Shown: piece after piece, positions 29,785-39,941 of the stretch
Layout: the number at the start of each line of letters is the position of its first letter
How positions within the stretch are numbered: position 1 is the stretch's first letter
Origin: Bosea sp. OAE506
Lineage (GTDB): Bacteria > Pseudomonadota > Alphaproteobacteria > Rhizobiales > Beijerinckiaceae
DNA length: 64,000 bases
Assembly (NCBI RefSeq): GCF_040546595.1
Contig: NZ_JBEPOB010000001.1
Location: 2,543,001-2,607,000, forward strand
Direction of reading: 5' to 3'
Position numbers and translations under genes: made by a program
Notes under the pieces: model-generated
What the model saw: the letters and a program-made list of their open reading frames with translations, nothing else
What the model was told of the DNA's origin: nothing
Databases searched by the model: none

Positions 29785-30167
29785 TCAAGCTGCTCCATCT
29801 CGTCGCCATCGGCGCGCTCGTCTCCTCGGCCTTCTACGCCTACACGATCAAGTACGAGACCACGCTGGAGGCCGAGCAACTCCAGAAGATCCGGATGAAG
29901 GCGCAGCGCGAGCGCGATGCCATCGCCGTGCTCAAGGCCGAGTGGCAGTATCTCAACCGCCCGGACCGCCTGCAGGCGCTGGCCGACCGCCATCTCGACC
30001 TGCAGCCCTTCTCGGTGACGCAGGTCGTGCGCATGTCGGACGTCCCCAATCGCGGCCCGAAGGTCGACGCCATCGGCCGCAAGCTCGAAGATCTCGGCCT
30101 CGGCGTGCCGACGGAGACGCCACGCGACCGCAAGCCGAGCGCGACCACGCCGGGAGGCCGTCCATGA
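29781..30167 (+). CDS. ftsL: Cell division protein FtsL
   Basis: This 128-residue protein has a short cytoplasmic start, one membrane helix (about 5-25) and a periplasmic coiled coil (about 30-60, [20 protein letters not shown]) ending with [15 protein letters not shown]. FtsL sequence is poorly conserved, and the call rests on this layout plus position between rsmH and ftsI, overlapping each by four bases. It joins FtsB and FtsQ in the divisome. Confidence 0.88.
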   Translation: MIKLLHLVAIGALVSSAFYAYTIKYETTLEAEQLQKIRMKAQRERDAIAVLKAEWQYLNRPDRLQALADRHLDLQPFSVTQVVRMSDVPNRGPKVDAIGRKLEDLGLGVPTETPRDRKPSATTPGGRP

Positions 30168-31924
30168 GCGAGACTCCGACCCACACCGTCGAACACGCGC
30201 CGGAGGCCACCCCGCCGCGCCGTTTCGGCGCCCTCCGTGACGTCTTCCGGATGAGCGGCGAGAAGAGCCAGCCGCGCGTCGGCCTGGTCATCCTCGGCTT
30301 CTCGGCGCTGTTCCTGGCGATCACCGGCCGGCTCGTGATGCTGGCGACCGTTGGCAACGAGCAGGTCGGCCTGCGCCGCGCCACCTCGACCGCGATCTCG
30401 GCGGCACGACCCGACATCGTCGACCGCAATGGCGACGTGCTGGCGACCGACATCCGCACGGTCTCGGTCTTCGCCGAGCCGCGGAAGATCCTCGACAAGG
30501 ACGAGGCGACTGAGCTGCTGACCGCCGTCCTGCCCGATCTCGACGCCAAGGACCTGCGCGACAAGCTCGCCACCAAGAAGGGCTTCGTTTGGGTCAAGCG
30601 CGAGATCACGCCGCGCCAGCAGGCCGAAGTGCACCGCCTCGGCATCCCCGGCGTCGGCTTCGTGCCCGAGAACAAGCGCGTCTATCCCAACGGCACGGCC
30701 GCCGCCCATGTGCTGGGCTTCGCCAATGTCGACAATGTCGGCATCGCCGGCATCGAGAAATACATCGACTCGCATGGGCTGCAGGATCTGAACGGCGCCG
30801 GCCTCGCCACGCAGGCCTCCGATCTCAAGCCCATGACGCTGTCGATCGACCTGCGCGTCCAGCACGCGCTACGCGACGAGCTTTCGAAGGGCCTGGAAAA
30901 GTACAAGGCAATCGCCGCGGCCGGCGCGATCATGGATGTGAACACCGGCGAGATGATCGCGCTGGTGTCGCTGCCCGATTTCGATCCCGGGAATCCGGTC
31001 GATGCGCTAGAGAAGGACCGGATCAACCGGATGAATGTCGGCGTCTACGAGATGGGCTCGACCTTCAAGGCGCTGACCATCGCGATGGCGCTGGATTCCG
31101 GCAAGGCCAACATCAATTCGAGCTATTCGACCGCCGGCGGCATGATGCGGTTCGGCCGGCAGGTCATCAAGGAGTATCACGGCACGGGCCGGACGCTGAC
31201 CGTGCCCGAGGTCTTCCTGCACTCGTCGAACATGGGCTCGATCAAGATGGCGCTGGCCGTCGGCGTCGAGGGGCACAAGGCCTTCCTGCGCAAGATGATG
31301 CAGCTCGACCGGATGACGACCGAGCTGCCCGAAAGCGCGGCACCGATCGTCCCGCAGCGATGGGGCGAGATCAACACGGCCACCATTGCCTTCGGCCACG
31401 GCCTCGCCGTCGCGCCGCTTCAGGCGATGGCGGCGGTCGGTGCGCTGGTCAATGGCGGCACCCTGATCACCCCGACCTTCCTGAAGCGGTCGGAGGAGGA
31501 GGCCAAGCGCAGCGGCGTGCGGGTGATCAAGCCCGAGACCTCCGAGGCGATGCGCTTCATCATGCGCCTCAATGGCGAGAAGGGCTCGGCCCGCAAGGCC
31601 GACATCGCGGGCTATTTCGTCGGCGGCAAGACCGGCACGGCCGAGAAGGTCATCAATGGCCGCTACGCCAAGAACCGCAACTTCACGACCTTCACGGCGA
31701 TCGCGCCTTCCGACAAGCCGCGCTACCTCTTCCTCGCCATCTATGACGAGCCGAAGGGCTATGCCGAGAGCGGCGGCTATTCGACCGCCGCCTGGAACGC
31801 CGGCATCACCACCGGCAAGGTGATCGAACGCACGGCGCCGATCCTCGGCCTGCCGCCGCGCTTCGAGCCGCCGACCGCGCCCTTCCCGCTGATGGCGCGG
31901 CTGGGGGCCTGGGGCACGCGCTGA
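30164..31924 (+). CDS. ftsI: Division-specific peptidoglycan transpeptidase FtsI (PBP3)
   Basis: The 586-residue class B penicillin-binding protein has one N-terminal membrane helix (about 42-62), a pedestal domain and a transpeptidase domain. The latter has the active-site tetrad GSTFK (Ser299), SSN (354-356) and KTGTA (Lys489). It cross-links septal peptidoglycan with FtsW. The ATG at 30164 overlaps ftsL by four bases. The C terminus stops soon after the transpeptidase domain, as usual for FtsI. Confidence 0.95.
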   Translation: MSETPTHTVEHAPEATPPRRFGALRDVFRMSGEKSQPRVGLVILGFSALFLAITGRLVMLATVGNEQVGLRRATSTAISAARPDIVDRNGDVLATDIRTVSVFAEPRKILDKDEATELLTAVLPDLDAKDLRDKLATKKGFVWVKREITPRQQAEVHRLGIPGVGFVPENKRVYPNGTAAAHVLGFANVDNVGIAGIEKYIDSHGLQDLNGAGLATQASDLKPMTLSIDLRVQHALRDELSKGLEKYKAIAAAGAIMDVNTGEMIALVSLPDFDPGNPVDALEKDRINRMNVGVYEMGSTFKALTIAMALDSGKANINSSYSTAGGMMRFGRQVIKEYHGTGRTLTVPEVFLHSSNMGSIKMALAVGVEGHKAFLRKMMQLDRMTTELPESAAPIVPQRWGEINTATIAFGHGLAVAPLQAMAAVGALVNGGTLITPTFLKRSEEEAKRSGVRVIKPETSEAMRFIMRLNGEKGSARKADIAGYFVGGKTGTAEKVINGRYAKNRNFTTFTAIAPSDKPRYLFLAIYDEPKGYAESGGYSTAAWNAGITTGKVIERTAPILGLPPRFEPPTAPFPLMARLGAWGTR

Positions 31925-31962
31925 CGCTTGCCGCAGGCCGGGCTCCACGCTAGCGAGCGATC

Positions 31963-33417
31963 ATGACAGAAGCCTTCAGCCTCGGCCGCCTGTTTCCGGG
32001 AGCCTTCCCTGCGGATGCCTCGCGCGAGGTCGCGGGCGTCGCCTTCGACAGCCGCAAGGTGCGGCCGGGCGAGGTCTTCGTCGCGCTCGCCGGCGCCAAG
32101 GCGGACGGCGCGCGTTTTATTCAGGACGCCGTCGGCAAAGGCGCCGTCGCGGTGGTCTCGGGCGGGCCACGCCCGGATGGGCTCGATCCGGCCGTCGCCT
32201 TCGCCGAGGTCGCCGAGCCGCGCCTGGCGCTCTCGCTGGCCGCCGCGCAGGTCCATCCCCGCCAGCCGGGCACGATCGTGGCGATCACCGGCACCAGCGG
32301 CAAATCCTCGGTTGCCGATTTCACCCGGCAGATCTTCCAGTCGCTGGGTCACGAGGCGGCGAGCCTCGGCACCATCGGCATCGTCACCGCCAAGGGCGCC
32401 GATTACGGCTCGCTGACGACGCCGGACCCGCTCTCGCTGCACGCCTCGCTCGACCGGCTGGCCGGGGAGGGCGTGACCCATCTCGCCATGGAAGCCTCCT
32501 CGCACGGGCTCGACCAGCACCGGCTCGACGGCGTCAGGCTGGCGGCGGGCGCCTTTCTGAATCTGGGGCGCGACCATCTCGACTATCACCCGACGGTGGC
32601 CGACTACCTCGCCGCCAAGCTGCGGCTCTGGTCGCTCTTGCCGAAGGGCGCCCCGGTCGTGATCAACCGCGACGAGCCTTTTGCGCAGGAAGCCGCGGAT
32701 GCGGCCCTGGCCGCCGGGCACCGGCTCGTCGGCATCGGCCGCAAGGGCGAGACGATCCGGCTGGTGGCGAGCGCCCGCGACGGCTTCTCGCAAAAGCTCA
32801 CCGTGTCGGTCGATGGACGCGAGCATCGGGTGACGCTGCCGCTGGTCGGCGACTTCATGGCCGGCAACGCGCTGGTAGCCGCCGCGCTCGCCATTGCGAC
32901 CGGCGACGACACCGAGCGCGCGCTGCAGGCGATCGCGGGGCTGACCGGCGTGGCGGGGCGGCTGGAGCGCGTCGGCGAGCCGAAGGGCGGTCTGGTGGTC
33001 GTGGATTACGCCCACAAGCCCGATGCGCTGGCAGCTGTGCTCTCGACCCTGCGAGGCTATGCGACCGGGCGCCTGATCTGCGTCTTCGGCTGCGGCGGCG
33101 ACCGCGACACCGGCAAGCGCCCGGTGATGGGCGCCATCGCCGCCGAGAAGGCCGACATCGCCATCGTCACCGACGACAATCCGCGCAGCGAGGACCCGGC
33201 CGCGATCCGCGCGCAGGTGATGGCGGCCTCGCCGAAGCTGCGCGAGATCGGCGACCGGGCGGAGGCGATCCGCGCCGGCGTCGCCATGCTCGCGCCCGGC
33301 GATGTTCTGGTGGTGGCCGGAAAGGGCCATGAAACCGGCCAGATCATCGGCGACCGGACCTTTCCCTTTTCCGACCAGGACGTGGTGCGGACGGCTATCG
33401 CGGAGATCGCAGGATGA
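31963..33417 (+). CDS. murE: UDP-MurNAc-tripeptide synthetase, meso-diaminopimelate type
   Basis: The 484-residue Mur ligase adds meso-diaminopimelate to UDP-MurNAc-L-Ala-D-Glu in the cytoplasm. It has the ATP loop ITGTSGKSSVADF (about 107-119), the conserved HLAMEASSHGLDQHR block and the DNPRSEDP motif, which marks diaminopimelate rather than lysine specificity. Its stop overlaps the murF start by four bases. The carbamylated Lys context is not examined in detail. Confidence 0.95.
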   Translation: MTEAFSLGRLFPGAFPADASREVAGVAFDSRKVRPGEVFVALAGAKADGARFIQDAVGKGAVAVVSGGPRPDGLDPAVAFAEVAEPRLALSLAAAQVHPRQPGTIVAITGTSGKSSVADFTRQIFQSLGHEAASLGTIGIVTAKGADYGSLTTPDPLSLHASLDRLAGEGVTHLAMEASSHGLDQHRLDGVRLAAGAFLNLGRDHLDYHPTVADYLAAKLRLWSLLPKGAPVVINRDEPFAQEAADAALAAGHRLVGIGRKGETIRLVASARDGFSQKLTVSVDGREHRVTLPLVGDFMAGNALVAAALAIATGDDTERALQAIAGLTGVAGRLERVGEPKGGLVVVDYAHKPDALAAVLSTLRGYATGRLICVFGCGGDRDTGKRPVMGAIAAEKADIAIVTDDNPRSEDPAAIRAQVMAASPKLREIGDRAEAIRAGVAMLAPGDVLVVAGKGHETGQIIGDRTFPFSDQDVVRTAIAEIAG

Positions 33418-34838
33418 GCGCCCCTCTCTGGAGCGGAGACGAACTGGTCGCGGCGCTGGGCGCGCGGGCCGAAGGCCCTGTGCCGGCAGCCATCTCCGGC
33501 ATCTCGATCGACACCCGCACGCTGGAGCCGGGCGACGCTTTCTTCGCCATCACCGGCGAGGCGCGCAACGGGCATGATTTCGTGGCAACCGCCCTGGAGA
33601 AGGGCGCTGCGCTCGTCGTGGTGGACGAGGCACATGCAGCCCAGTTCGCCGGCAAGGGGGCGCTCGCCATCGTGCCCGACGTGCTGAAGGCGATGGAGCG
33701 GGCCGGCAGCGTCCGCCGCGCGGAGCTGAAGGCCGGCGTGCTCGCCGTCACGGGCTCGGTCGGCAAGACCGGCACCAAGGAGGCGCTGCGGCTCATCCTG
33801 TCGCGCCAGGGCAAGACGCATGCGCCCGTCGCCTCCTACAACAATCACTGGGGCGTGCCGCTGACCCTGTGCCGGACGCCCCGGGACGTCGCCTATGCCG
33901 TGTACGAGATTGGCATGAACCATCCCGGCGAGATCCTGCCGCTGGCGCGACTGGTGCGCCCGCAGGTCTCGATCATCACGACGATCCAACCCGTTCATCT
34001 CGAAGCCTTCGCCTCGCTGGAGGGGATCGCCGAGGAGAAGGCAGGGGTGTTCTGGGAGCTGGAGCCCGGGGGCACCGCGATCCTAAACGCCGACATCCCG
34101 CAGGCTGATCTGCTGGAGCGCATCGCCCGGGCCGGCCCGGCCGGCGAGGTCATCCGCTTCGGCGAAAGCGCGGATGCCGATGTCCGGCTCGTCTCCTGCG
34201 CGCTGCGCTCGGACGTCTCGACGGTCGATGCGGTGGTGATGGGGCAGCCGATCACCTACCGGCTCGGCAGCCCCGGCAAGCATATCGTGCTGAATTCCCT
34301 CGCGGTTCTGGCGGCGGTGAAGGCCGTCGGGGCCGACATCGCGCTGGCGGCGCTGGCGCTGGGCGATCTGCGCCCGCCCGCCGGGCGCGGGGCCCAGCAG
34401 CGGCTGGAGGCCCCCGGAGGTGCCTTCACGCTGATCGACGAGAGCTACAACGGCAATCCGGCCTCGGTGAAGGCGGCGATCGAGAATCTCGGGCGCATTC
34501 CGGTCGCGGGGCGCGGCCGGCGCATCGCCGTGCTCGGCGACATGCTGGAGCTGGGGCCGACCGGTCCTGACCTCCACAAGGGGCTCGGCCCGGCGATCAC
34601 CGCCAACGGCATCGACAGCGTCTTCGCCTGCGGTCCGCTGATGCGCGGGCTCTATGACAGCTTGCCTTCGACCCTGCGGGGGGCTTATGCCGCGCAGGCG
34701 AGCGGGCTCGAGCCGCTCGTGCTCGATGCCGTGCGGGCCGGCGACGTGGTGATGGTCAAGGGTTCGCTCGGTTCGCGCATGGGGCCGATCGTCAAGGCGC
34801 TGACGACCCGCTTCCCCACCCTGTCGGCCGAAGACTAG
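33414..34838 (+). CDS. murF: UDP-MurNAc-tripeptide:D-Ala-D-Ala ligase
   Basis: The 474-residue Mur ligase adds the D-Ala-D-Ala dipeptide, the last cytoplasmic step of the pentapeptide. It has the P-loop [14 protein letters not shown], the [12 protein letters not shown] motif and [14 protein letters not shown], both typical of MurF. It overlaps murE. Its dipeptide substrate must come from a Ddl enzyme encoded elsewhere, since no ddl lies in this cluster. Confidence 0.95.
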   Translation: MSAPLWSGDELVAALGARAEGPVPAAISGISIDTRTLEPGDAFFAITGEARNGHDFVATALEKGAALVVVDEAHAAQFAGKGALAIVPDVLKAMERAGSVRRAELKAGVLAVTGSVGKTGTKEALRLILSRQGKTHAPVASYNNHWGVPLTLCRTPRDVAYAVYEIGMNHPGEILPLARLVRPQVSIITTIQPVHLEAFASLEGIAEEKAGVFWELEPGGTAILNADIPQADLLERIARAGPAGEVIRFGESADADVRLVSCALRSDVSTVDAVVMGQPITYRLGSPGKHIVLNSLAVLAAVKAVGADIALAALALGDLRPPAGRGAQQRLEAPGGAFTLIDESYNGNPASVKAAIENLGRIPVAGRGRRIAVLGDMLELGPTGPDLHKGLGPAITANGIDSVFACGPLMRGLYDSLPSTLRGAYAAQASGLEPLVLDAVRAGDVVMVKGSLGSRMGPIVKALTTRFPTLSAED

Positions 34839-34858
34839 AACAAGAGACCGAAACAACG

Positions 34859-35941
34859 ATGCTCGTCTGGCTCGCCGACTTCTCCGGGACATTCCCCGTC
34901 CTCAACGTGTTCCGGTACATCACCTTCCGGGCCGGCGGCGCCACGGCGACGGCGCTCCTCGTGGTCTTCTTCTTCGGACCCGCCGCGATCTCGTGGCTGC
35001 GGATCAAGCAGGGCAAGGGCCAGCCGATCCGCACCGACGGGCCGCAGACGCATCTCGCCAAGCGCGGCACGCCGACCATGGGCGGGCTGATGATCCTGGG
35101 CGGCCTGCTGGTGGCAACGCTGCTCTGGGGCAATCTGCGCAACCCCTATGTCTGGATCGTGCTCGGCGTGACGGTGAGCTACGGCGCCATCGGCTTCTAC
35201 GACGACTATCTCAAGGTGACGAAGCAGTCGCATAAGGGCTTTTCGGGCAAGGCGCGGCTCGCCCTCGAGATGGCGATCGCGCTCTTCGCGTGCTGGGGCG
35301 TGATGCAGCTCGGGCCGCCGGCGATCGCATCTGGCTTCGCGATGCCCTTCCTCAAGGAACTCATCATCCCGCTCGGAATCTTTTTCCCGCTCGTCACGGC
35401 CTTCGTCGTGGTCGGCGCCGGCAATGCGGTGAACCTGACCGACGGGCTCGACGGGCTGGCGATCGTGCCGGTGATGATCGCGGCGGCGACCTTCGGCTTC
35501 ATCTCCTATCTCGCCGGCAACGCGATCTTCGCCAACTACCTGCAGATCCACCATGTGCCCGGCGCCGGCGAACTCGCCGTGATCTGCGGCGCGATGATCG
35601 GCGCGGGCATCGGCTTCCTCTGGTTCAATGCGCCGCCGGCCCAGATCTTCATGGGCGACACCGGCTCGCTTGGCCTCGGGGGCCTGCTCGGCGTGGTGGC
35701 GGTGGCCACCAAGCATGAGATCGTGCTGGCGATCGTCGGCGGCCTCTTCGTGATCGAGGCGCTCTCCGTCATCATCCAGGTCTTCGTTTACAAGCGCACC
35801 GGCAAGCGCGTCTTCCTGATGGCGCCGATCCACCACCATTTCGAGAAGCTGGGCTGGACCGAGCCGCAGGTGGTGATCCGCTTTTGGATCATCTCCGTGG
35901 TGCTGGCCCTGATCGGCCTGTCGACACTGAAGCTGCGCTGA
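34859..35941 (+). CDS. mraY: Phospho-N-acetylmuramoyl-pentapeptide transferase
   Basis: The 360-residue membrane enzyme transfers phospho-MurNAc-pentapeptide to undecaprenyl phosphate, giving lipid I. It has about ten membrane helices and the family motifs [16 protein letters not shown] with the catalytic Asp pair, [10 protein letters not shown] and [11 protein letters not shown], plus MAPIHHHFE near the C terminus. It starts 20 bases after murF and is followed after one base by murD. Confidence 0.96.
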   Translation: MLVWLADFSGTFPVLNVFRYITFRAGGATATALLVVFFFGPAAISWLRIKQGKGQPIRTDGPQTHLAKRGTPTMGGLMILGGLLVATLLWGNLRNPYVWIVLGVTVSYGAIGFYDDYLKVTKQSHKGFSGKARLALEMAIALFACWGVMQLGPPAIASGFAMPFLKELIIPLGIFFPLVTAFVVVGAGNAVNLTDGLDGLAIVPVMIAAATFGFISYLAGNAIFANYLQIHHVPGAGELAVICGAMIGAGIGFLWFNAPPAQIFMGDTGSLGLGGLLGVVAVATKHEIVLAIVGGLFVIEALSVIIQVFVYKRTGKRVFLMAPIHHHFEKLGWTEPQVVIRFWIISVVLALIGLSTLKLR

Positions 35942-35942
35942 G

Positions 35943-37373
35943 ATGACGCCGGTCACCTGTTTCGCGGGCCGGCGCGTCGCGCTGTTCGGCCTCGGTGGTT
36001 CCGGGCTCGCCACGGCGCGGGCGCTGATCGCCGGAGGGGCCCAGGTCGAGGCCTTCGACGACAATCCCGCCAGCCGCGACCGCGCGGCGGGCGAGGGGAT
36101 CGCCGTGGTCGATCTGGCGACGGCGGACTGGTCGGCCTTCGACAGCTTCATCCTCGCGCCCGGCGTGCCGCTGACCCATCCCGTCCCGCACTGGACGGTC
36201 GCCAAGGCGAAGGCGGCTGGTGTCGAGATCATCGGCGATGTCGAGCTGTTCTTCCGGCAGCGCATGGCGACGGAGCCGGCTGCCCCTGTCGTCTGCATCA
36301 CCGGCACCAACGGAAAGTCGACGACCACGGCGCTGGTCGCGCATGTGCTGCGCCAGGCTGGCCGCGACGTGCAGATGGGCGGCAATATCGGCACGGCCGT
36401 GCTGGCGCTGGAGCCGCCTTCGGCGAGCCGCGTCCATGTCATCGAGTGTTCGAGCTACCAGATCGACCTTGCGCCTTCGCTGGCGCCGAGCGTCGGCATC
36501 CAGATGAACCTGACGCCGGATCATCTCGACCGGCACGGCACCTTCGAGGCGTATGGGGCGATAAAGGAGCGTCTGGTCTCCGCCGCGGACGTCGCCGTCA
36601 TCGGCGTCGACGACGAGCCGTCCAAGCAGATGGCGCGGCGGCGCGCGGCGTCCGGCCGCAAGCTGGTCAAGATCAGCGGCGAGCAGCCGCTCGACGACGG
36701 CGTCTTCGCCGGCGTGACCGCCAATGCCGGCACGCTGGAGACGCGGATCGTCCAGGTGCTCGACGGCAAGCCCCGCATCGTCGCCAATCTCGCCGGCATC
36801 GGCTCGCTGCGGGGCTCGCACAACGCGCAGAACGCAGCGGCTGCGTTCGCCGCCTGCTTCGCGCTGGGGCTCACGGCCGAGCAGATCGCGGCGGGCTTGG
36901 CCAGCTATCCCGGTCTGGCGCATCGCATGGAGGAGATCGGCCGGATCGGCCGGGTCGTCTTCATCAACGATTCCAAGGCGACCAATGCAGATTCGACCGA
37001 GAAGGCGCTGACCTCCTTCCGCGACATCTTCTGGATCCTCGGTGGCAAGGCGAAGGAGGGCGGCATCGAATCCCTGCGCCGCTACTTCCCCAACATCGCC
37101 CGGGCCTATCTGATCGGCGCGGCGAGCGATCTTTTCGCCGCGACCTTCGACGACGACAGGCGCGTCGCTTACGAGCGCAGCGGCACGCTCGATGTCGCGC
37201 TGGCGAACGCTGCGCGCGATGCGCTGGCCCATCCGGGCCGCGGCGACATCGCCGTGCTGCTCTCGCCGGCCTGTGCCTCCTTCGACCAGTTCCCGAATTT
37301 CGAGGTACGCGGCGATGCGTTCCGGGCGCTGGTGAAGGCGCTGCCGGGCTTCCAGCCTCCGGGAAACGTCTAG
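35943..37373 (+). CDS. murD: UDP-N-acetylmuramoyl-L-alanine:D-glutamate ligase
   Basis: The 476-residue Mur ligase adds D-glutamate. It has an N-terminal Rossmann domain with [17 protein letters not shown], the ATP loop [13 protein letters not shown] (about 120-132), the ECSSYQIDL motif, and the C-terminal [17 protein letters not shown] block that fits MurD. It directly follows mraY. After it, the cluster is interrupted by an aminotransferase gene. Confidence 0.95.
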   Translation: MTPVTCFAGRRVALFGLGGSGLATARALIAGGAQVEAFDDNPASRDRAAGEGIAVVDLATADWSAFDSFILAPGVPLTHPVPHWTVAKAKAAGVEIIGDVELFFRQRMATEPAAPVVCITGTNGKSTTTALVAHVLRQAGRDVQMGGNIGTAVLALEPPSASRVHVIECSSYQIDLAPSLAPSVGIQMNLTPDHLDRHGTFEAYGAIKERLVSAADVAVIGVDDEPSKQMARRRAASGRKLVKISGEQPLDDGVFAGVTANAGTLETRIVQVLDGKPRIVANLAGIGSLRGSHNAQNAAAAFAACFALGLTAEQIAAGLASYPGLAHRMEEIGRIGRVVFINDSKATNADSTEKALTSFRDIFWILGGKAKEGGIESLRRYFPNIARAYLIGAASDLFAATFDDDRRVAYERSGTLDVALANAARDALAHPGRGDIAVLLSPACASFDQFPNFEVRGDAFRALVKALPGFQPPGNV

Positions 37374-37504
37374 GATCGGGACGCCGGCTTTACCGCTGCG
37401 GCATGACGGCCATCCGCAGCGGGACTGGCCTCGAGGCCCGCAACGCGACATGGCTGCTGAGCGAGCCCGGCGCGCCGGACCCGCCGAGCGAACGAGGACA
37501 GACA

Positions 37505-38689
37505 ATGAGCAGCGCCCCGAATTTTGACGAGCGGATCGACCGCCGCGGCACCCATTCCTCCAAATGGGACATGATGGAGCCGATCTACGGCGTGCCCGCG
37601 TCAGACGGCATCGCCATGTGGGTCGCCGACATGGATTTCCGGCCGCCGTCCTGCGTCCAGGGGGCGCTCGAGGGCATGGCCTCGCACGGGCTCTACGGCT
37701 ATTTCGGCGACACCAAGGCCAATCACGACTCGATCCGCTGGTGGATGCAGACGCGTCATGGCTGGGAGGTCGAGCTGGCCTCGATCTTCACCGTGAACGG
37801 GCTCGTCAACGGCACGGCGCTCTGCGTCGCCGCCTATACGAAGCCCGGTGACGGCGTCGTGCTAATGACGCCGGTCTATCACGCCTTCGCCCGCGTCATC
37901 TCCGCGGCGGGCCGGCAGGTCGTCGAATGCCCGCTCGCCATCGAGAACGACCGCTATGTCCTCGACATCGCCGGCTGGGACGCGATGATGACCGGCAAGG
38001 AGCGCATGCTGATGCTGTGCTCGCCCCACAATCCGGGCGGCCGGGTCTGGACGCGAGAGGAGCTGCGCGCGATCGCGGATTTCTGCGTCCGCCACGACCT
38101 GATCCTGGTCTCCGACGAGATCCACCACGATCTCGTCATGCCCGGCCACAAGCATCAGGTGATGGCGCTGGCCGCGCCGGAGATCATGGATCGGCTGGTG
38201 ATGATGACCGCCACCACCAAGACCTTCAACATCGCCGGCTGCCATGTCGGCAACATCATCGTCCCGGACAAGGCGCTGCGGGCGCCGCTGGCGGCTGCGA
38301 TCAACGCCGCTGGCGTTTCGCCGAATTCGTTCGGCATGATGATGGCGACGGCAGCCTACAGCCCCGAGGGGGCGGAGTGGGTCGATGCGCTGGTGGCCTA
38401 TCTCGATGGCAACCGCCGGCTCTTCGAGGAGGGTGTGAGCGCCATCCCCGGCGTGCGGGCGCTGCCGCTCGAGGCGACCTATCTCGCCTGGATCGACTTC
38501 GCCGGCACCGGCATGGCAACCCCCGAATTCACGGCCCGCGTCGAGAAGCAGGCGCGGATCGCCGCCAATCACGGGCCGAGCTTCGGCAAGGGCGGCGCAT
38601 CTTTCCTGCGCTTCAACCTCGCGACGCCGCGGGCCTCGGTGGCCGAGGCGGTGGAGCGTTTGCAGCGGGCCTTCGGCGACCTGCAATAG
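37505..38689 (+). CDS. PatB/MalY-type PLP-dependent aminotransferase (C-S lyase-like)
   Basis: The 394-residue fold-type I enzyme shows the MalY/PatB features: RRGTHSSKWDMM at the start, WVADMDF, a MLCSPHNPGGRVWTREEL block, the SDEIHHDL Asp/Tyr region and the PLP Lys in TATTKTFNIAG. Relatives are cystathionine beta-lyase-like C-S lyases or aminotransferases. Its presence between murD and ftsW is unusual for a division cluster. The start at 37505 gives the standard N terminus; the frame is open far upstream inside murD but that is a shadow. The true substrate cannot be inferred. Confidence 0.88.
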   Translation: MSSAPNFDERIDRRGTHSSKWDMMEPIYGVPASDGIAMWVADMDFRPPSCVQGALEGMASHGLYGYFGDTKANHDSIRWWMQTRHGWEVELASIFTVNGLVNGTALCVAAYTKPGDGVVLMTPVYHAFARVISAAGRQVVECPLAIENDRYVLDIAGWDAMMTGKERMLMLCSPHNPGGRVWTREELRAIADFCVRHDLILVSDEIHHDLVMPGHKHQVMALAAPEIMDRLVMMTATTKTFNIAGCHVGNIIVPDKALRAPLAAAINAAGVSPNSFGMMMATAAYSPEGAEWVDALVAYLDGNRRLFEEGVSAIPGVRALPLEATYLAWIDFAGTGMATPEFTARVEKQARIAANHGPSFGKGGASFLRFNLATPRASVAEAVERLQRAFGDLQ

Positions 38690-38704
38690 CGCTGGCATGC
38701 GGGG

Positions 38705-38750
38705 CTTCGGAATCATTCCGTTAACCCTTTGTTGACAGAGTGATTCGGAT
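38705..38750 (+). promoter_or_regulatory. Candidate control region before ftsW
   Basis: This short gap holds a GANTC site at 38710-38714, a CtrA half-site-like TTAACC at 38721-38726, a perfect -35 hexamer TTGACA at 38732-38737 and a second GANTC at 38742-38746. No convincing -10 box lies at the right distance, so promoter activity is uncertain. The density of cell-cycle style motifs is the reason for listing it. Confidence 0.35.
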
Positions 38751-38797
38751 TGGGAGCGGAGCCTTGTGCCGCTCCACGCCTGCTCTGGAGCCCCGTC

Positions 38798-39931
38798 ATG
38801 GTCTCGCGCGCCGAACCTTCTCTCAGCGGCCGCTGGTGGTGGTCGATCGACCGCGTCATCCTGAGCGCGCTCGTCGCGCTCATGGTCTCGGGCGTCGTGC
38901 TGCTGATGGCCGGCGGGCCGCCCGTCGCCGAGCGGCTGGGCCTCTCCACCTTCCATTTCGTCAACCGCCAGGCGGCCTATCTCACGGTGGCGCTGACGAT
39001 TTTCGTCGGCGTCTCCTTCCTGACGCCGCGCCAGGTCCGGCGCCTGGCGCTGCTGCTCTTCACCGTCTCGCTCGCGATGGTGGTGGCGACGCTCTATCTC
39101 GGCGTCGAGGTCAAGGGTGCGCGGCGCTGGCTGACATTGGGGCCGATCGGCTCGGTCCAGCCCTCCGAATTCCTCAAGCCCGCCTTCGTCGTGCTGGCCG
39201 CCTGGGCCTTCGCCGAGGGCACGCGGCGTCCCGACCTGCCGGGCACCTGGATCGCCTTCCTGCTGCTGCCGGCGACGATCGCGCCGCTCGTGCTCCAGCC
39301 CGATTTCGGACAGACCATGCTCGTCACCCTGGTCTGGGCCGGGCTGTTCTTCGTCGCCGGGCTGCACTGGTTCTGGGTGCTGGGCCTCGGCGGCGCCGGC
39401 GCGGTGGGCATCCTGATCGCCTACCAGCTCGTGCCGCATGTGCGCGCCCGCATCGAGCGCTTCATGGACAAGGGCTCGGGCGACACCTTCCAGATCGACA
39501 CCGCGCTGGAGAGCTTCGCCCAGGGTGGCTGGCTCGGTAAGGGGCCGGGCGAGGGAACGGTCAAGCGCATCCTGCCCGACGCGCATACCGACTTCATCTT
39601 CGCCGTGACAGCGGAGGAGTTCGGCATCGTCGTCTGCATCCTGCTGGTGATGCTGTTTGCGCTGATCGTGCTGCGGGCGCTGTTCGTGGCGCAGAAGGCC
39701 GAGGACCCCTTCATCCGCCTCGCCGTGACGGGGCTTGCTCTGCTCTTCGGCATCCAGGCTGCGATCAACATGATGGTCAACCTGCACATGATGCCGGCCA
39801 AGGGCATGACGCTGCCCTTCATCTCCTATGGCGGCTCGTCGCTGATCTCGCTGGCGATCGGGACCGGGTTCCTGCTGGCCCTGACGCGCAAGCGGCCACG
39901 CGCCGTCGATTTCGGCTCCTACAGGCGCTGA
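38798..39931 (+). CDS. ftsW: Lipid II polymerase / cell division protein FtsW
   Basis: The 377-residue SEDS-family glycosyltransferase has about ten membrane helices. Family blocks include GARRWLTLGPIGSVQPSEFLKPAF, LQPDFGQTMLV, the large loop ending GPGEGTVKRILPDAHTDFIFAVTAEEFG, and KGMTLPFISYGGSS. It polymerises lipid II at the septum with FtsI. The ATG at 38798 is preferred over an upstream in-frame one because it begins the usual SEDS N terminus. Confidence 0.95.
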   Translation: MVSRAEPSLSGRWWWSIDRVILSALVALMVSGVVLLMAGGPPVAERLGLSTFHFVNRQAAYLTVALTIFVGVSFLTPRQVRRLALLLFTVSLAMVVATLYLGVEVKGARRWLTLGPIGSVQPSEFLKPAFVVLAAWAFAEGTRRPDLPGTWIAFLLLPATIAPLVLQPDFGQTMLVTLVWAGLFFVAGLHWFWVLGLGGAGAVGILIAYQLVPHVRARIERFMDKGSGDTFQIDTALESFAQGGWLGKGPGEGTVKRILPDAHTDFIFAVTAEEFGIVVCILLVMLFALIVLRALFVAQKAEDPFIRLAVTGLALLFGIQAAINMMVNLHMMPAKGMTLPFISYGGSSLISLAIGTGFLLALTRKRPRAVDFGSYRR

Positions 39932-39941
39932 GGCCGGGCTG

